A stretch of DNA of 64,000 nt, taken from positions 62,001-126,000 of the forward strand of contig NZ_FUWZ01000004.1 of the NCBI RefSeq assembly GCF_900167135.1, read 5' to 3'. Below are positions 1-8,774 of the stretch, piece by piece; position 1 is the first letter of the stretch; each line of letters opens with the position of its first letter. The notes under the pieces were generated by a model. That model made no database searches, was not told where the DNA came from, and saw nothing but the letters and a program-made list of their open reading frames with translations. Position numbers and translations under genes: made by a program. Source of the stretch: Chitinophaga eiseniae. Lineage in GTDB: Bacteria > Bacteroidota > Bacteroidia > Chitinophagales > Chitinophagaceae.

Positions 1-488
1 CTCAGCGGCTCCAGTTTGAAAGGGAACGGGTAGAACGGCGTATCCCACGGATAGTCCTGTCTTTCGAAATGCAGCGGCGCTCCGATCAGCTTCAGTACAT
101 TCTGTACAGATACGAAATGCCCCATCTCTTCTTTGGCAATACCCAGGATCATTTCCTGCCATTTGCTGACGGTGGCCTGGTTGCCTTCCGGCACCTGCGG
201 CCCGCCCAGGCTGTAAGCGGCGTAGAGGTATTGGATCATCAGCCCGTGTTCAATCTCTGCATCGATGTGCAACAGGAAAGTAACATAATCCTTGCCGTTG
301 AATTCAGGAGGGATGACAATCTGTGCGGCTTCAGATATAACAGCTTCTTCTGTTCCTTCTGTGATAAATGTTTGGAGTCCTTCTTTACCGCCAATAATAT
401 TTTCTTGTCGTGGAGGTACTTCCCGGCGATTTAATGCGCGGGCGCGCGAAAAAACAGGACCCAAAAAACGCTTGTAGTTCGGTTGCAT
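1..488 (-). CDS. Ferritin-like protein, VioB/iminophenylpyruvate dimer synthase type (3' end cut off)
   Basis: The gene starts at 488 and runs off the left edge, so only the first 162 or so residues are visible. After a charged N-terminus comes a helical stretch with residues typical of the ferritin-like fold of PF12902: Glu and His in A-E-I-E-H-G, then Q-Y-L-Y-A-A-Y, and E-E-M-G-H-F about 35 residues later. E-x-x-H pairs of this kind bind metal in ferritin-like proteins. The same domain is found in VioB/RebD-type enzymes that couple two imine forms of tryptophan-derived acids, but many members have no known reaction. The next gene upstream (about 500 bp away, same strand) is an FAD monooxygenase, the usual kind of partner for such enzymes. 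Function beyond the fold is inference. Confidence 0.75.
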   Translation of the reverse strand, partial: MQPNYKRFLGPVFSRARALNRREVPPRQENIIGGKEGLQTFITEGTEEAVISEAAQIVIPPEFNGKDYVTFLLHIDAEIEHGLMIQYLYAAYSLGGPQVPEGNQATVSKWQEMILGIAKEEMGHFVSVQNVLKLIGAPLHFERQDYPWDTPFYPFPFKLEPL

Positions 489-942
489 GAGGGTTTTGGA
501 TTATGGTTATAATAAAAAAGACTGGAATCTCTTTTGAAGGAAATGGTCATTCAGAGGTCACCACTGGTTACTGTCAGATAAAATAACTTCTTTTTTGTCA
601 AACAGAAAAAAATTTTTACCTGTAATGCGCCGGGAATTTTCCCGGGTCCTGTTCTGATCAACACGCTACAAAGTCTGTTTAACCCCGGTAGAAAACAGCC
701 GGCAGTTGGTAGTTTTGATACATAAAACATCATCCTGCAGCAGTGTTGGTTGCATGAATTCAGGTGCTTTTTTTTGTACGGCATTCAGCTTGGACGCTAT
801 TGGCTGATGTACCGGGAGAGAAAGAAACCGGCTTCATCGATCACGAGGCTGCAAAGGACGAAGAAGAAATTACATTGATACCGTACGGATGCACGAATCT
901 GCGGATATCGCAGGTGGGTCAATAAACCGGGGCGATGCCCAT
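489..942. other. Intergenic region without a convincing gene
   Basis: This is the gap between the ferritin-like gene and the terminator of the FAD monooxygenase. A 77-codon minus-strand frame at 551-784 has low-complexity Lys/Phe/Leu content and no recognisable family. I see no hairpin other than the one listed separately. It presumably holds the promoter of the ferritin-like gene, but I could not pick a clear box. Confidence 0.5.
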
Positions 943-980
943 AAAAAAGACGTCTCAGCCAATTGTGGGACGTCTTTTTT
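943..980 (-). terminator. Rho-independent terminator of the FAD monooxygenase
   Basis: Perfect 12-bp inverted repeat, arms 943-954 and 969-980, with a GACGTC core flanked by six A and six T. It lies 15 bp past the stop codon of the minus-strand gene at 995-2446. Because both ends are A/T tracts it could work on either strand. Confidence 0.85.
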
Positions 981-994
981 ATGATGTCCTGCTA

Positions 995-2446
995 CTACTT
1001 TTGCAATACCTGCAATGGAATAAACAACTCGTCTTCATAATCCGGGATATCGGGACAACGATCGTCCTGCCAATGTGCGACATCCGTTGCTGTCCCGGCC
1101 CGTATCAGCGCTTCCAGCGGCCCCGTCAGCCCCGCTTCCTGCAGCATCTCAAACATAGGGCGGTTGATAAGTTCGTGCGGAGATAGAAAAGAGGTCTTCA
1201 CCAGCCATACCAGTCCGAACAATGCCGGCTGATGTAGGTTGACGGCGAACTGCATCGCCTGTTCCATAAAAACATGAGCGAATTCCAGCCCTTTCTGTGG
1301 GGTGATATATTTGTGCTGTACTTCAGGATGACCATGGTCTGCCACGGCATTCATCCACCATGCCGGTTCTACAATGCGGGCGGCAGCTTTCAGAAAGTCT
1401 CTTCCAAAAGAAACGTCCAAAGCAGGGCGCTGTTGCAGCATTGTTTGCAACAATGCCGCCTGCATGGCCGCGATAGTCATTCCGGTACCATGGATAGGGT
1501 CAAAAGTGCAGAAGGCGTCGCCGATGGCCAGCAGCCCGCCGGGCCATGATTCCATCTTTTCATAATGCCGCAGGGTGACGTCTTTGATGCGGTAACCGCG
1601 TGGTGCTTCCAGCGGTGTTACCTGTTGGAGCACTTCCTGTAGTGGAGGGATATTCAGCAGCTGCAGCACCGTTTCAAAGCCGTCGCTGTCTGTAGGCGGA
1701 TATTGCCCGCCGATGTTCCCCAGGATGACTTCGAGTACATTGTTTTCCATGAATGATACCACACAGGTGGGCACCTCGGGCTGCTCGGGGTTTTCGATAT
1801 GTAACAGGCTCCAGGGAACGGTCGGCGAAGCGGGGAAAGCGTAATGCCGCGTACTATACCCCAGAAGGGTGGTCAGTATTTCCGGTTCAGGAATCGTATA
1901 GCCCTGCCTGTTAAGCCACTCACCCAGATGGGAATGGAAGCCGGTTGCCACCACCACCATATCTGCATGTAGTTGTATTGTTTCATTCCCGCGCGTGGCG
2001 GTAACGCCATATACCTTGTTGTGGACTTTATCTGTCAGCAGGTCGTTGACCGTTGTTGCGGGAAGTAATTGTATCGTTTCTTTTTTCAGTACCCGTGACC
2101 GGATATGCCATTCGAGGAAAGCGCGGCTGCAGGCCGCTTCGTTGGAGGGTTCGGGAATGTGCAGGTCGCCGAAAGGGTAGGAGAACCAGATCTCTTTGCC
2201 GAGGCTGGAAGCAGCACCGTTTTGCAGCAGTTCGTCGTTTAGGCCGGGAAACAGCTGCTCCAGGATCATGCGTCCCCGGGGTGTAAGGTGATGCGGATGA
2301 TATGCCTGCGGCGTGCCGGACCGTGTTACCGGTCCGGCTGGCAGTACGTCTCTTTCAATAATCAATATCTCCGGACAGTAATCCGCCAGCACGTGGGCTG
2401 CAGTTAATCCGGCTATACCTCCTCCGATGATGATTACTTTTTGCAT
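995..2446 (-). CDS. FAD-dependent monooxygenase / oxidoreductase
   Basis: A 483-residue flavoprotein. The N-terminus carries the dinucleotide-binding motif G-G-G-I-A-G at residues 8-13 right after a short beta strand, followed by an acidic/basic pair (E-R-D, 31-33) where FAD ribose is held. The second FAD motif, G-D-A-F with D310 followed by D-P-I-H-G-T-G-M, is the signature of the aromatic hydroxylase (PHBH) group. No membrane segment or signal peptide is seen, so it should be cytosolic and use NAD(P)H and O2. The substrate cannot be read from sequence. The ferritin-like VioB-type gene downstream on the same strand suggests, but does not prove, a shared small-molecule pathway. Confidence 0.8.
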   Translation of the reverse strand: MQKVIIIGGGIAGLTAAHVLADYCPEILIIERDVLPAGPVTRSGTPQAYHPHHLTPRGRMILEQLFPGLNDELLQNGAASSLGKEIWFSYPFGDLHIPEPSNEAACSRAFLEWHIRSRVLKKETIQLLPATTVNDLLTDKVHNKVYGVTATRGNETIQLHADMVVVATGFHSHLGEWLNRQGYTIPEPEILTTLLGYSTRHYAFPASPTVPWSLLHIENPEQPEVPTCVVSFMENNVLEVILGNIGGQYPPTDSDGFETVLQLLNIPPLQEVLQQVTPLEAPRGYRIKDVTLRHYEKMESWPGGLLAIGDAFCTFDPIHGTGMTIAAMQAALLQTMLQQRPALDVSFGRDFLKAAARIVEPAWWMNAVADHGHPEVQHKYITPQKGLEFAHVFMEQAMQFAVNLHQPALFGLVWLVKTSFLSPHELINRPMFEMLQEAGLTGPLEALIRAGTATDVAHWQDDRCPDIPDYEDELFIPLQVLQK

Positions 2447-2774
2447 AGCGTCTTTTTAGGACTAAGCTCATCTTTTCGGCTGCCTGTCTGTGGTATTGGC
2501 GGGATTAACTTTTATACCAGCGGGATTTTTGTTGGATGTGAAAGTTTTAGTGGGCCAGCTCCTGACACGGAAAAATACAATGCGGCTTTGTTCTCCTCTC
2601 CCTTAATATTCCGCTTGGAACGGTTGCTGGCATGTATCCACAGTTCCCATAACGAATTGCCGCTCATGGCGGAACCCTTGGAAACATTATACGAAAGTTT
2701 GTCCTTGCGGAAAAGGCAGGAAGGCATTGTCGCGCTGATAAAGGACCAGCTGGAGGGTGACCTCGGAAAGCAGG
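2447..2774. other. Intergenic region, promoter side of the FAD monooxygenase
   Basis: About 330 bp between the start of the monooxygenase and the terminator of the astacin-like gene. Frames crossing it on both strands (plus 2441-2830, minus 2512-2727) look like chance openings: no family resemblance, and the plus-strand frame runs through the neighbouring terminator and into the protease gene. No sharp promoter match was found. Confidence 0.4.
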
Positions 2775-2797
2775 AAAAGCCGCCCCATAGGGACGGC
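2775..2797 (-). terminator. Terminator of the astacin-like protease gene
   Basis: Hairpin with 8-bp arms 2779-2786 and 2790-2797 (one G-U pair) and a 3-nt loop. On the minus strand it is followed by four T (2775-2778) and starts 8 bp after the stop codon of the protease gene. It is short but well placed. Confidence 0.7.
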
Positions 2798-2804
2798 CCT
2801 GCAT

Positions 2805-4277
2805 TTATATCTCCAGCAACTGCCGGATAAACCAGCTATAGTCGCTGGTGCTGTGACCAAAGAAATACTGCTGATAGCCGCTTACATACGGAAATTGTAC
2901 CTGGTAGCCTTTGTCCCACCGGCCGGCCTGCACCAGCACGCCCATCGTGCCGTCGGGATTCAGCTGGCGGATAAACCAGTTTTTGGATGCCATGTTTTGG
3001 CCGTAGAAGTATTGTACGCCTCCGAGGGAATACGGGAATTGCGTTTCATACGCTTCCGCCCAGGTGCCTGATGAGAGTTGTTGACCCATTTTTCCTTCCG
3101 GCAGCAGTTCCTGGATGAACCATGTTTTTTTAGTCATATTCTGGCCGTAGTAGAATACCCGGCTGCCGATCGTATAGGAGAACTGCACTTCGTAGGGGTT
3201 GCCCCATGTGCCGTTAGCCGTTTCCTTTCCCATTTTTCCCGCCGGCAGCAGTTCCTGGAGGAACCAGTACCTGGTGCTGGTGTTCTGGCCGTAGAAGAAC
3301 ACCCGGCCACCAATGGTGTAGGGGAACTGTACCTGGTAAGGGTGTTTCCAGGTGCCGGTGTCAGTGGTATTGCCTACTAGTCCGCCTGGCAACAACTCCT
3401 GGATGAACCAGTTGTTTTTTTCGAGGTTCTGGCCATAATAAAATACCCGGTCGCCGACGGTAAAAGGAAACTGTACTTCATAGGGGTTGTACCAGGTGCC
3501 CTTGGCGGTTATTTTACCTAAGGAGCCGTCGGGCAACAGCTCCTGTATATACCAGGCTTTGGATGCGGGGTTGTGCTGGAAGGCATAAGTCTGGCCGGCG
3601 ATGACGAATGCAAATTCTACCGGGTATGGATTTTTCCATTTGCCACTGGCGGTCTGCGGCCCCATAGGTACACGTTGCTGTTGATATAAAGCCAGCATCC
3701 CGTTCGGGCTTTTATCGTCGTCAGACAATACGGTGTATCCCTGGTTGTCGCCGGCGCCCAGTTTGATGCTGTTGTCCTGCCGCCACAGCATGGTCCATAC
3801 CTGCTGGTCGGCCGGATAACCGCCCCAGCCGGTCGCCGGAGCTGGGTAGTGCATTACCGACAGACGGTCATAGGCGGTGAGGTTGTTGCTGAAACGGTCT
3901 TTCACAAATTGTGTGTTGGACTGGCCACCATCGATATACTGCCACTGCATATCGATATGATCATCGCGGTCACTTCTGGAATGCTCATGTGCCAGACCGA
4001 TCACGTGCCCCAGTTCATGCAGGGCCAGATCATGCTGGCTGATACCAACGACCTGTTTACCGCCTTTCATACCAATACTGCTCTCGTCAGTGGTAGCCGC
4101 CTGCTGGATGTACAGGTAGTTGGGCTCGTCGGTCCGTTGTACGAAAGTGACGCCGGCAGCCGTTTCCCACTGGTTCATCGCTGCGATGACTTCCTGTTGA
4201 TAAGGGTATCCGTTTTCGAAGGTGAAAGGAATGGTGCGGTAAGCCCATAACGATACATTTGAGGGTGTAACTGACAT
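2805..4277 (-). CDS. Astacin-family (M12A) zinc metalloprotease with six C-terminal repeats
   Basis: A 490-residue protein in two halves. Residues 1-200 are an astacin catalytic domain: the zinc motif H87-E88-x-x-H91-x-x-G94-x-x-H97-E98 continues into S-R-S-D-R-D-D, the full astacin signature, and the Met-turn S-V-M-H-Y (140-144) supplies the usual Tyr. Residues 210-490 are six tandem repeats of about 47 residues, each built around G-x-W-x-x-x-Y-x-V-Q-F-P, Y/F-Y-G-Q-N and W-F-I-Q-E-L-L-P; these aromatic-rich units look like a carbohydrate- or surface-binding beta structure. The start at 4277 gives no signal peptide and no propeptide, which is odd for a family that is normally secreted. Cellular location is therefore open. 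Confidence 0.85.
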   Translation of the reverse strand: MSVTPSNVSLWAYRTIPFTFENGYPYQQEVIAAMNQWETAAGVTFVQRTDEPNYLYIQQAATTDESSIGMKGGKQVVGISQHDLALHELGHVIGLAHEHSRSDRDDHIDMQWQYIDGGQSNTQFVKDRFSNNLTAYDRLSVMHYPAPATGWGGYPADQQVWTMLWRQDNSIKLGAGDNQGYTVLSDDDKSPNGMLALYQQQRVPMGPQTASGKWKNPYPVEFAFVIAGQTYAFQHNPASKAWYIQELLPDGSLGKITAKGTWYNPYEVQFPFTVGDRVFYYGQNLEKNNWFIQELLPGGLVGNTTDTGTWKHPYQVQFPYTIGGRVFFYGQNTSTRYWFLQELLPAGKMGKETANGTWGNPYEVQFSYTIGSRVFYYGQNMTKKTWFIQELLPEGKMGQQLSSGTWAEAYETQFPYSLGGVQYFYGQNMASKNWFIRQLNPDGTMGVLVQAGRWDKGYQVQFPYVSGYQQYFFGHSTSDYSWFIRQLLEI

Positions 4278-4370
4278 GTGATATTTTTTAAAGTGAAAGA
4301 ATAGGGTATCCGGTTTAGGTGTTTTGAGCAGTTATAAAGTTAGGATGACTAAATATATCTATAAAACGGG

Positions 4371-4395
4371 AAAATCCCCGGGTATGGCCCCGGGG
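4371..4395 (-). terminator. Terminator overlapping the end of the MFS gene
   Basis: GC-only hairpin, arms 4376-4382 and 4389-4395, touching the stop codon at 4396-4398. On the minus strand it is followed by ATTTT, then a looser T-rich stretch. Confidence 0.65.
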
Positions 4396-5586
4396 CTATT
4401 GTTCTTTTCCGATCATGATCAGCAGCAATGCCAGCGCCGCACTTACGGCGCCGAAGAGATAGACCGCCTGGTAGCCGAAGCTGCTGGCGATCAGGCCGGC
4501 AACGGGCCCGGTGATGCCCAGGGCCAGGTCGGTAAAGGCGGTATAGGCGCCCATTGCACTGCCGCGTATTTCCGGGGACACCTTTTTAACGGCTTCTACG
4601 CCCAGGGCAGGGAATATCAGGGAGAAACCGGCGCCGGTGAGGGCACAGCCCACCAGGGCCACAGCAGGGGTGCCCGCGCTGCAAAGGATCAACAGGCCCG
4701 CGATCTCAATCACGACAGATATAACAGCAATAAGGTAACCGCCGTATTTGTCGGCAGAGGAGGCGAAGAACAAACGTACAAGAGTATACGTAGCAGCGAA
4801 GATACTCAGCGCCCAGGCAGCGCCGCTCCATTGGTTGGCCGTAAACATCAGCGCCACAAAAGAGGAGATGCAGCCAAAACCTGTCACCGACAGGGCAAGG
4901 GAAATACCCTGCCTGGAAATCAGGGATACTACCTTGTAGAAGGGTACGCCTGACTTTTTACCGCCGGGCGTTATTTCCGGGCATTTTAAAACAGGAAGGC
5001 TGCCGAGTACGGGTAACAGGATGATCAGCACGAACGCGGCCACTATGCCCATATGCTGCAGCACAAAATTACCGATGGGCGCTCCCAGGCCGATACCGGC
5101 ATACAGAGAGATGCCCACCCAGGCCATGAGCTTACCCGCTCTGCCAGGACCTGCCAACCCAATGCCCAGCGTCAGCGCCCCGGTGATAAGGAAACTCTCT
5201 CCAATGCCGTGTAATATCCTGGCGGCGAGCAGCAGGCCCAGTGAAAGCATGGGCGGAAGACCGGTGATAGCCGAGCACACATAAACCAAACCAGCTACGG
5301 CGGTGGTGAGGATACCGCGTATTACACCAGAACGGGGGCCGCGGGTATCGGTATGGGTACCGGCATACATACGGGTGATCAGGGCGGTGGCGTTGGCCAG
5401 GCCAAGCACTACGCCTACCATCACATTGCCATATCCGAGTTGTTCGTGTACCAGTGCCGGCAATACCGCGTAAGAAACGCCAATCGTCAGGAAAATAGAT
5501 AGTACGGAAAGTACTACCGGGGTAACAAGAGCACTAAAGCTTGCTGAGGGGCTTGTTCCAATATCGTGTTTAATAATTACACCCAT
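4396..5586 (-). CDS. MFS transporter, arabinose/sugar efflux-like (YfcJ/YhhS type)
   Basis: A 396-residue, strongly hydrophobic protein with about twelve membrane segments and the loop 2-3 motif region R-M-Y-A-G-T-H-T-D-T-R-G-P-R, a variant of the MFS motif A (G-x-L-a-D-r-x-G). A second related loop, F-A-S-S-A-D-K-Y-G-G, lies between TM8 and TM9. Overall it resembles the YfcJ/YhhS group of inner-membrane exporters. It is read away from the AraC regulator at 5648-6505 on the same strand, 61 bp downstream of it, so the two may be co-transcribed or the regulator may control it. The substrate cannot be assigned. Confidence 0.8.
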   Translation of the reverse strand: MGVIIKHDIGTSPSASFSALVTPVVLSVLSIFLTIGVSYAVLPALVHEQLGYGNVMVGVVLGLANATALITRMYAGTHTDTRGPRSGVIRGILTTAVAGLVYVCSAITGLPPMLSLGLLLAARILHGIGESFLITGALTLGIGLAGPGRAGKLMAWVGISLYAGIGLGAPIGNFVLQHMGIVAAFVLIILLPVLGSLPVLKCPEITPGGKKSGVPFYKVVSLISRQGISLALSVTGFGCISSFVALMFTANQWSGAAWALSIFAATYTLVRLFFASSADKYGGYLIAVISVVIEIAGLLILCSAGTPAVALVGCALTGAGFSLIFPALGVEAVKKVSPEIRGSAMGAYTAFTDLALGITGPVAGLIASSFGYQAVYLFGAVSAALALLLIMIGKEQ

Positions 5587-5647
5587 AATTTTTTAGTTTA
5601 TTATGAATGCAAAGCTAGTACGGGAGACCGGGGCCGGTGTTGACTGT

Positions 5648-6505
5648 TTAATGGGCATTCTTGGACAATTCATGGTTTTGTGTCCTGAATGCCAATGGTG
5701 TAACGCCGGTATGTTTTTTAAAAAGACGGGAGAAATAAGCGGCATCCTCGTAGCCCAGTTCAAAAGCGATCTGCCGGGCGTCGAGCCGCGTATAATATAA
5801 CAGTCGCCGTGCTTCGAGCAGCACTTCTTCCACAATCCAGTGGCTGGCAGGGTATCCGGTGGTGGCTTTCACACACTCGTTCAGGTAGAGCGGCGTGATA
5901 TGCAGTAACTGCGCATATTGCTGCACCTGCTTCACCTCGCGGTATTTCTTTTTCACCAGCTTCCTGAATTTTACCGTGATCGTCTTCCGTTGGTTATGCG
6001 CGGGGGTATGGGATAAATCATGCTGCAGCGCTTCTGAGGCAAACAACGCCAGTATGGCTTCCGACAGCGAGGAGACTACCTGTTTTTTTAAAGGATGACC
6101 GGGAGCATTCAGCACCTGCTGCAACAGCGGCATACTGTTAAAAGCAGCATGCGCCGGTGTAAGGGGAAATTGCTGTTGCGCCCGGAGATGGTTTTCAAAG
6201 ATGTCGCGGTACTTTCCGCCAACAATCCCCGCATCGGCAAAGAAGAACCAGCCGTCACTGTTGTTGTGCCGGATATAACGGTGTACCTGCCCCGGCATAA
6301 TGAAACAGAGCGCCGGCGCTTTGACATGCCATTCGGAAAAATCAATTTCCAGCAAAAACTCTCCCCGTTCCAGCACGAGAAATACATAGTGTCCGTCGCG
6401 GTGAATATGCCGTATGCTTTCATGCACGTACGTGCCCTGCTTCAGCTCCACGCCGAATTCCTGCAGCTCTTTACCATGGAGCGGAATAGGGGAATTGGAT
6501 TTCAT
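5648..6505 (-). CDS. AraC-family transcriptional regulator
   Basis: A 285-residue regulator. The N-terminal half (about 1-120) is a cupin-like sensor domain, with H-R-D-G-H-Y and P-G-Q-V-H-R-Y typical of effector-binding beta barrels. The C-terminal 100 residues are the double helix-turn-helix: Y-A-Q-L-L-H-I-T-P-L-Y-L-N-E for the first and I-A-F-E-L-G-Y-E-D-A-A-Y-F-S-R-L-F-K-K for the second, ending in the usual T-G-V-T-P. The reading frame stays open far upstream (to 7240), but that extension is antisense to the next two genes and has no family match; the Met at 6505 fits the domain start. A Met at 6557 would add 17 residues. It probably regulates the adjacent MFS gene. Confidence 0.85.
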   Translation of the reverse strand: MKSNSPIPLHGKELQEFGVELKQGTYVHESIRHIHRDGHYVFLVLERGEFLLEIDFSEWHVKAPALCFIMPGQVHRYIRHNNSDGWFFFADAGIVGGKYRDIFENHLRAQQQFPLTPAHAAFNSMPLLQQVLNAPGHPLKKQVVSSLSEAILALFASEALQHDLSHTPAHNQRKTITVKFRKLVKKKYREVKQVQQYAQLLHITPLYLNECVKATTGYPASHWIVEEVLLEARRLLYYTRLDARQIAFELGYEDAAYFSRLFKKHTGVTPLAFRTQNHELSKNAH

Positions 6506-6568
6506 GCGTTCATTTTTGTAATTTAGTACGCTGCTAAGGTAACGATTGTTCATCCTAAATAAACGTAT

Positions 6569-6889
6569 ATGGCTTACAGTGAGCAACTGGCCGTAAAGCT
6601 CCGCAAGGCGCTGGAACAGGTAACTGCCGTAGAAGAGAAAAAGATGTTCGGCGGACTGGCATTCATGGTCAACGGTAAGATGTGCCTCACCGCAGGAGCA
6701 GACCGGATCATGTGCCGCATCGACCCGGCGCTGCATGAGGCGTCCATTGCCAGAAAGGGTTGCTCCACCGTCATCATGGGCGGTAAGGAGTACAAAGGAT
6801 ATGTACATGTGGCGGCGGACAGCCTGCGCTCTAAGGCCGACTGGGACCATTGGGTGACGCTGGCGCTGAATTTTAACAAGACACTGTAA
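6569..6889 (+). CDS. TfoX/Sxy N-terminal domain protein
   Basis: A 106-residue cytosolic protein that matches the TfoX N-terminal domain over its whole length: K-K-M-F-G-G-L-A-F-M-V-N-G-K-M-C near residue 25-40 is the family hallmark, and the C-terminal D-W-D-H-W-V-T-L-A pattern also fits. In gammaproteobacteria TfoX/Sxy regulates competence, but single-domain members like this one are widespread and have no defined role. It is divergent from the AraC gene (63 bp between starts) and 15 bp upstream of the DUF72 gene, so the two probably form an operon. Confidence 0.85.
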   Translation: MAYSEQLAVKLRKALEQVTAVEEKKMFGGLAFMVNGKMCLTAGADRIMCRIDPALHEASIARKGCSTVIMGGKEYKGYVHVAADSLRSKADWDHWVTLALNFNKTL

Positions 6890-6904
6890 AAAGAAAGAGA
6901 AAGC

Positions 6905-7780
6905 ATGGATTTTGGCGCGAACTGGCAAATGTATGATCGGTTGGACCTGAGCCTGCCGGCCGATGCGTGGCCTACAGAAGCGGTATTGAATGGCGCTGCC
7001 GGAAATAGCGTGCTGAGGGTAGGTACCTCCGGCTGGAGCCGCAAGGAATATGCCGGCACTTTGTACAACAAAGGTATCAAAGACCCGCTGGCAGAATACA
7101 GCCGGCTCTTTAACTGTGTGGAGCTGAACGCCACACACTATAAAATCTATAGCCCCGACGATATCCGTAAATGGACAGAAAAGACCAAAGGACGTGATTT
7201 CCGTTTTTGTCCGAAAGTACCGCAGTCTATCAGTCACCATAGCTCTTTACTGAACGCCGGTACAGAAACGGCAGCTTTCCTGGAGAGCATAAGGGTTTTT
7301 GAGACGCAACTGGGACCGGTATTTCTGCAACTCAGCGAATATTTTTCGCCGGTGCGCAAACTCAATCTCTATAAATACCTGGAACAGCTGCCGCAGGACA
7401 TCCGCTTTTTTGTGGAGATACGGCACCCCGACTGGTTCGAAAAAAACGCGGAGCGGGAAGAGTTCTTTCGCATCCTCCACCAGCTGGGCATCGGCGTGGT
7501 AATGACAGATACGCCCGGCAGACGGGATTGCCTGCACATGGCGCATACCATCCCGCACCTGTTTCTCCGGTTCGTGACCCAAGGCGGGCATCCGTTGGAC
7601 CTTACCCGGCTGCAGGCTTGGAAGAAACGGCTGGATATATGGAAAGGGCAGGGGCTTCAGGACCTGTATTTTTTTCTGCATGTACACGACGGGAAATACG
7701 AGGCGGATTTTTACCAGGAAGTACGTACAGTATTCGGACTGGCCGGACAGCCCCAACAAACCCAGATGACGCTTTTTTAA
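6905..7780 (+). CDS. DUF72 family protein (YecE-like)
   Basis: A 291-residue TIM-barrel-like protein. The segment V-G-T-S-G-W-S-R-K-E-Y near residue 38 and the following F-N-C-V-E-L-N-A-T-H-Y are the conserved start of DUF72, and F-R-F-C-P-K-V-P-Q-S and the later R-H-P-D-W-F also match. The biochemical function of the family is unknown. The family length is usually 240-290, so the gene is complete. The first 35 residues are extra relative to the domain. It follows the TfoX-like gene by 15 bp. Confidence 0.85.
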   Translation: MDFGANWQMYDRLDLSLPADAWPTEAVLNGAAGNSVLRVGTSGWSRKEYAGTLYNKGIKDPLAEYSRLFNCVELNATHYKIYSPDDIRKWTEKTKGRDFRFCPKVPQSISHHSSLLNAGTETAAFLESIRVFETQLGPVFLQLSEYFSPVRKLNLYKYLEQLPQDIRFFVEIRHPDWFEKNAEREEFFRILHQLGIGVVMTDTPGRRDCLHMAHTIPHLFLRFVTQGGHPLDLTRLQAWKKRLDIWKGQGLQDLYFFLHVHDGKYEADFYQEVRTVFGLAGQPQQTQMTLF

Positions 7781-7870
7781 GCAACCGCAACAATAGTGGC
7801 TATAACGTACGGATAACATTTGCTCCGCTTAAAAAGTGCGAAATTACAGCATAACCAAACCCCAAATGTT

Positions 7871-8164
7871 ATGCGTACCCTACTCAAAGTCGTGATGGAG
7901 GTAACAGCATCCAATGCTGCCATCAAGAATGCCAGGCTCCCCGAAATTATCAAAGCCACTGTCGACAAACTGAAACCGGAAGCGTGCTTTTTCCTTGCCA
8001 CGGAAGGCTGCCGCACCGGCATGTTTGTCTTTGATCTGAAAGATCCTGCTGAAATCCCGGGCATCGCCGAACCGTTTTTTATGGAGCTGAATGCTAAACT
8101 CGAATTTCAACCGGTGATGAACCTGGAGGATCTGAAGAAAGGATTGGCCGCCATCGGTCAATAA
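7871..8164 (+). CDS. Small cytosolic protein of unknown function (alpha/beta-barrel-like)
   Basis: A 97-residue protein starting at the Met at 7871; a longer reading from 7820 adds residues without family character. Alternating beta strands (T-L-L-K-V-V-M-E-V, A-C-F-F-L-A-T-E, T-G-M-F-V-F-D-L) and helices suggest a ferredoxin-like or dimeric alpha/beta-barrel fold, as in DUF3303-type proteins. I do not recognise a specific family. A strong terminator follows it, shared with the convergent membrane protein gene. Confidence 0.65.
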   Translation: MRTLLKVVMEVTASNAAIKNARLPEIIKATVDKLKPEACFFLATEGCRTGMFVFDLKDPAEIPGIAEPFFMELNAKLEFQPVMNLEDLKKGLAAIGQ

Positions 8165-8190
8165 ATGAATGCCCTTCCTGAGAAAGCATT

Positions 8191-8232
8191 AAAAAACAGC
8201 CAGTGTGAAACAGATCACACTGGCTGTTTTTT
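8191..8232. terminator. Bidirectional terminator between convergent genes
   Basis: Perfect 18-bp inverted repeat (arms 8191-8208 and 8215-8232, 6-nt loop), bounded by six A on the left and at least six T on the right. It sits between the plus-strand gene ending at 8164 and the minus-strand gene ending at 8232, and can serve both. Confidence 0.9.
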
Positions 8233-8564
8233 TAAGACAGGAAACTGAACTTCTCTTCAAAAAATTTCCCGATACCGGGAACGGGGCTGGTCGATTCATT
8301 GGAAGCGGCGATAATGCCGAAAATCATCAGGATCAATGGAAGAAGGCCGGCGACAGAAAGTATTCTGGCCAGGGAAGGGATAACCATACCAATGATGGTC
8401 AGGGCTACGGACAACACAACGGAGAAAATAATAATACCTAATGCCTGCTCAAGATGATATTTCACCAACGGGCTTTTTTCATCGCCGTTTTTATACTGGA
8501 AGTAGGCAATCAGCCATCCTATCAATGTGATGTAGCTGATGATGGCAATCGTCTTTTTTGTCAT
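8232..8564 (-). CDS. Small membrane protein, DUF4870/Tic20-like
   Basis: A 110-residue protein with three or four hydrophobic helices, the first directly after the short basic start M-T-K-K. The region K-N-G-D-E-K-S-P-L-V-K-Y-H-L-E-Q-A-L-G between TM1 and TM2 is the conserved hallmark of DUF4870-like inner-membrane proteins (H-x-x-Q/E-A just before TM2). The Met at 8564 was chosen because the region upstream of it encodes Cys/Arg-rich residues unlike the family. Function is unknown. Confidence 0.75.
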   Translation of the reverse strand: MTKKTIAIISYITLIGWLIAYFQYKNGDEKSPLVKYHLEQALGIIIFSVVLSVALTIIGMVIPSLARILSVAGLLPLILMIFGIIAASNESTSPVPGIGKFFEEKFSFLS

Positions 8565-8774
8565 AATGCTTCGGTTTTTAGTACAGGGCAAAAGTAGGCC
8601 GCAGCGGCACCGTTCACCTAATTTTGCCCTACTACACAGCAACTACGGGTAGTCATCATCACTGTCTACAAAGCGTCTACAAATTTTGTTTTATATTGAT
8701 TTTAAGTTTTTTATATAGATTTTGTGAATTTAATGTATTGTAGACCATTTCCAGAGAACCATTATTTTTGCAAC

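Noticed and set aside
551..784. Minus-strand frame of 77 codons
   Set aside because: Low-complexity, no family match, isolated between a gene start and a terminator.
2441..2830. Plus-strand frame of 129 codons
   Set aside because: Overlaps the start of the monooxygenase, crosses the protease terminator and enters the protease gene; no family resemblance.
6506..7240. Upstream extension of the AraC frame
   Set aside because: Runs antisense through the TfoX-like and DUF72 genes; residues do not match AraC proteins.
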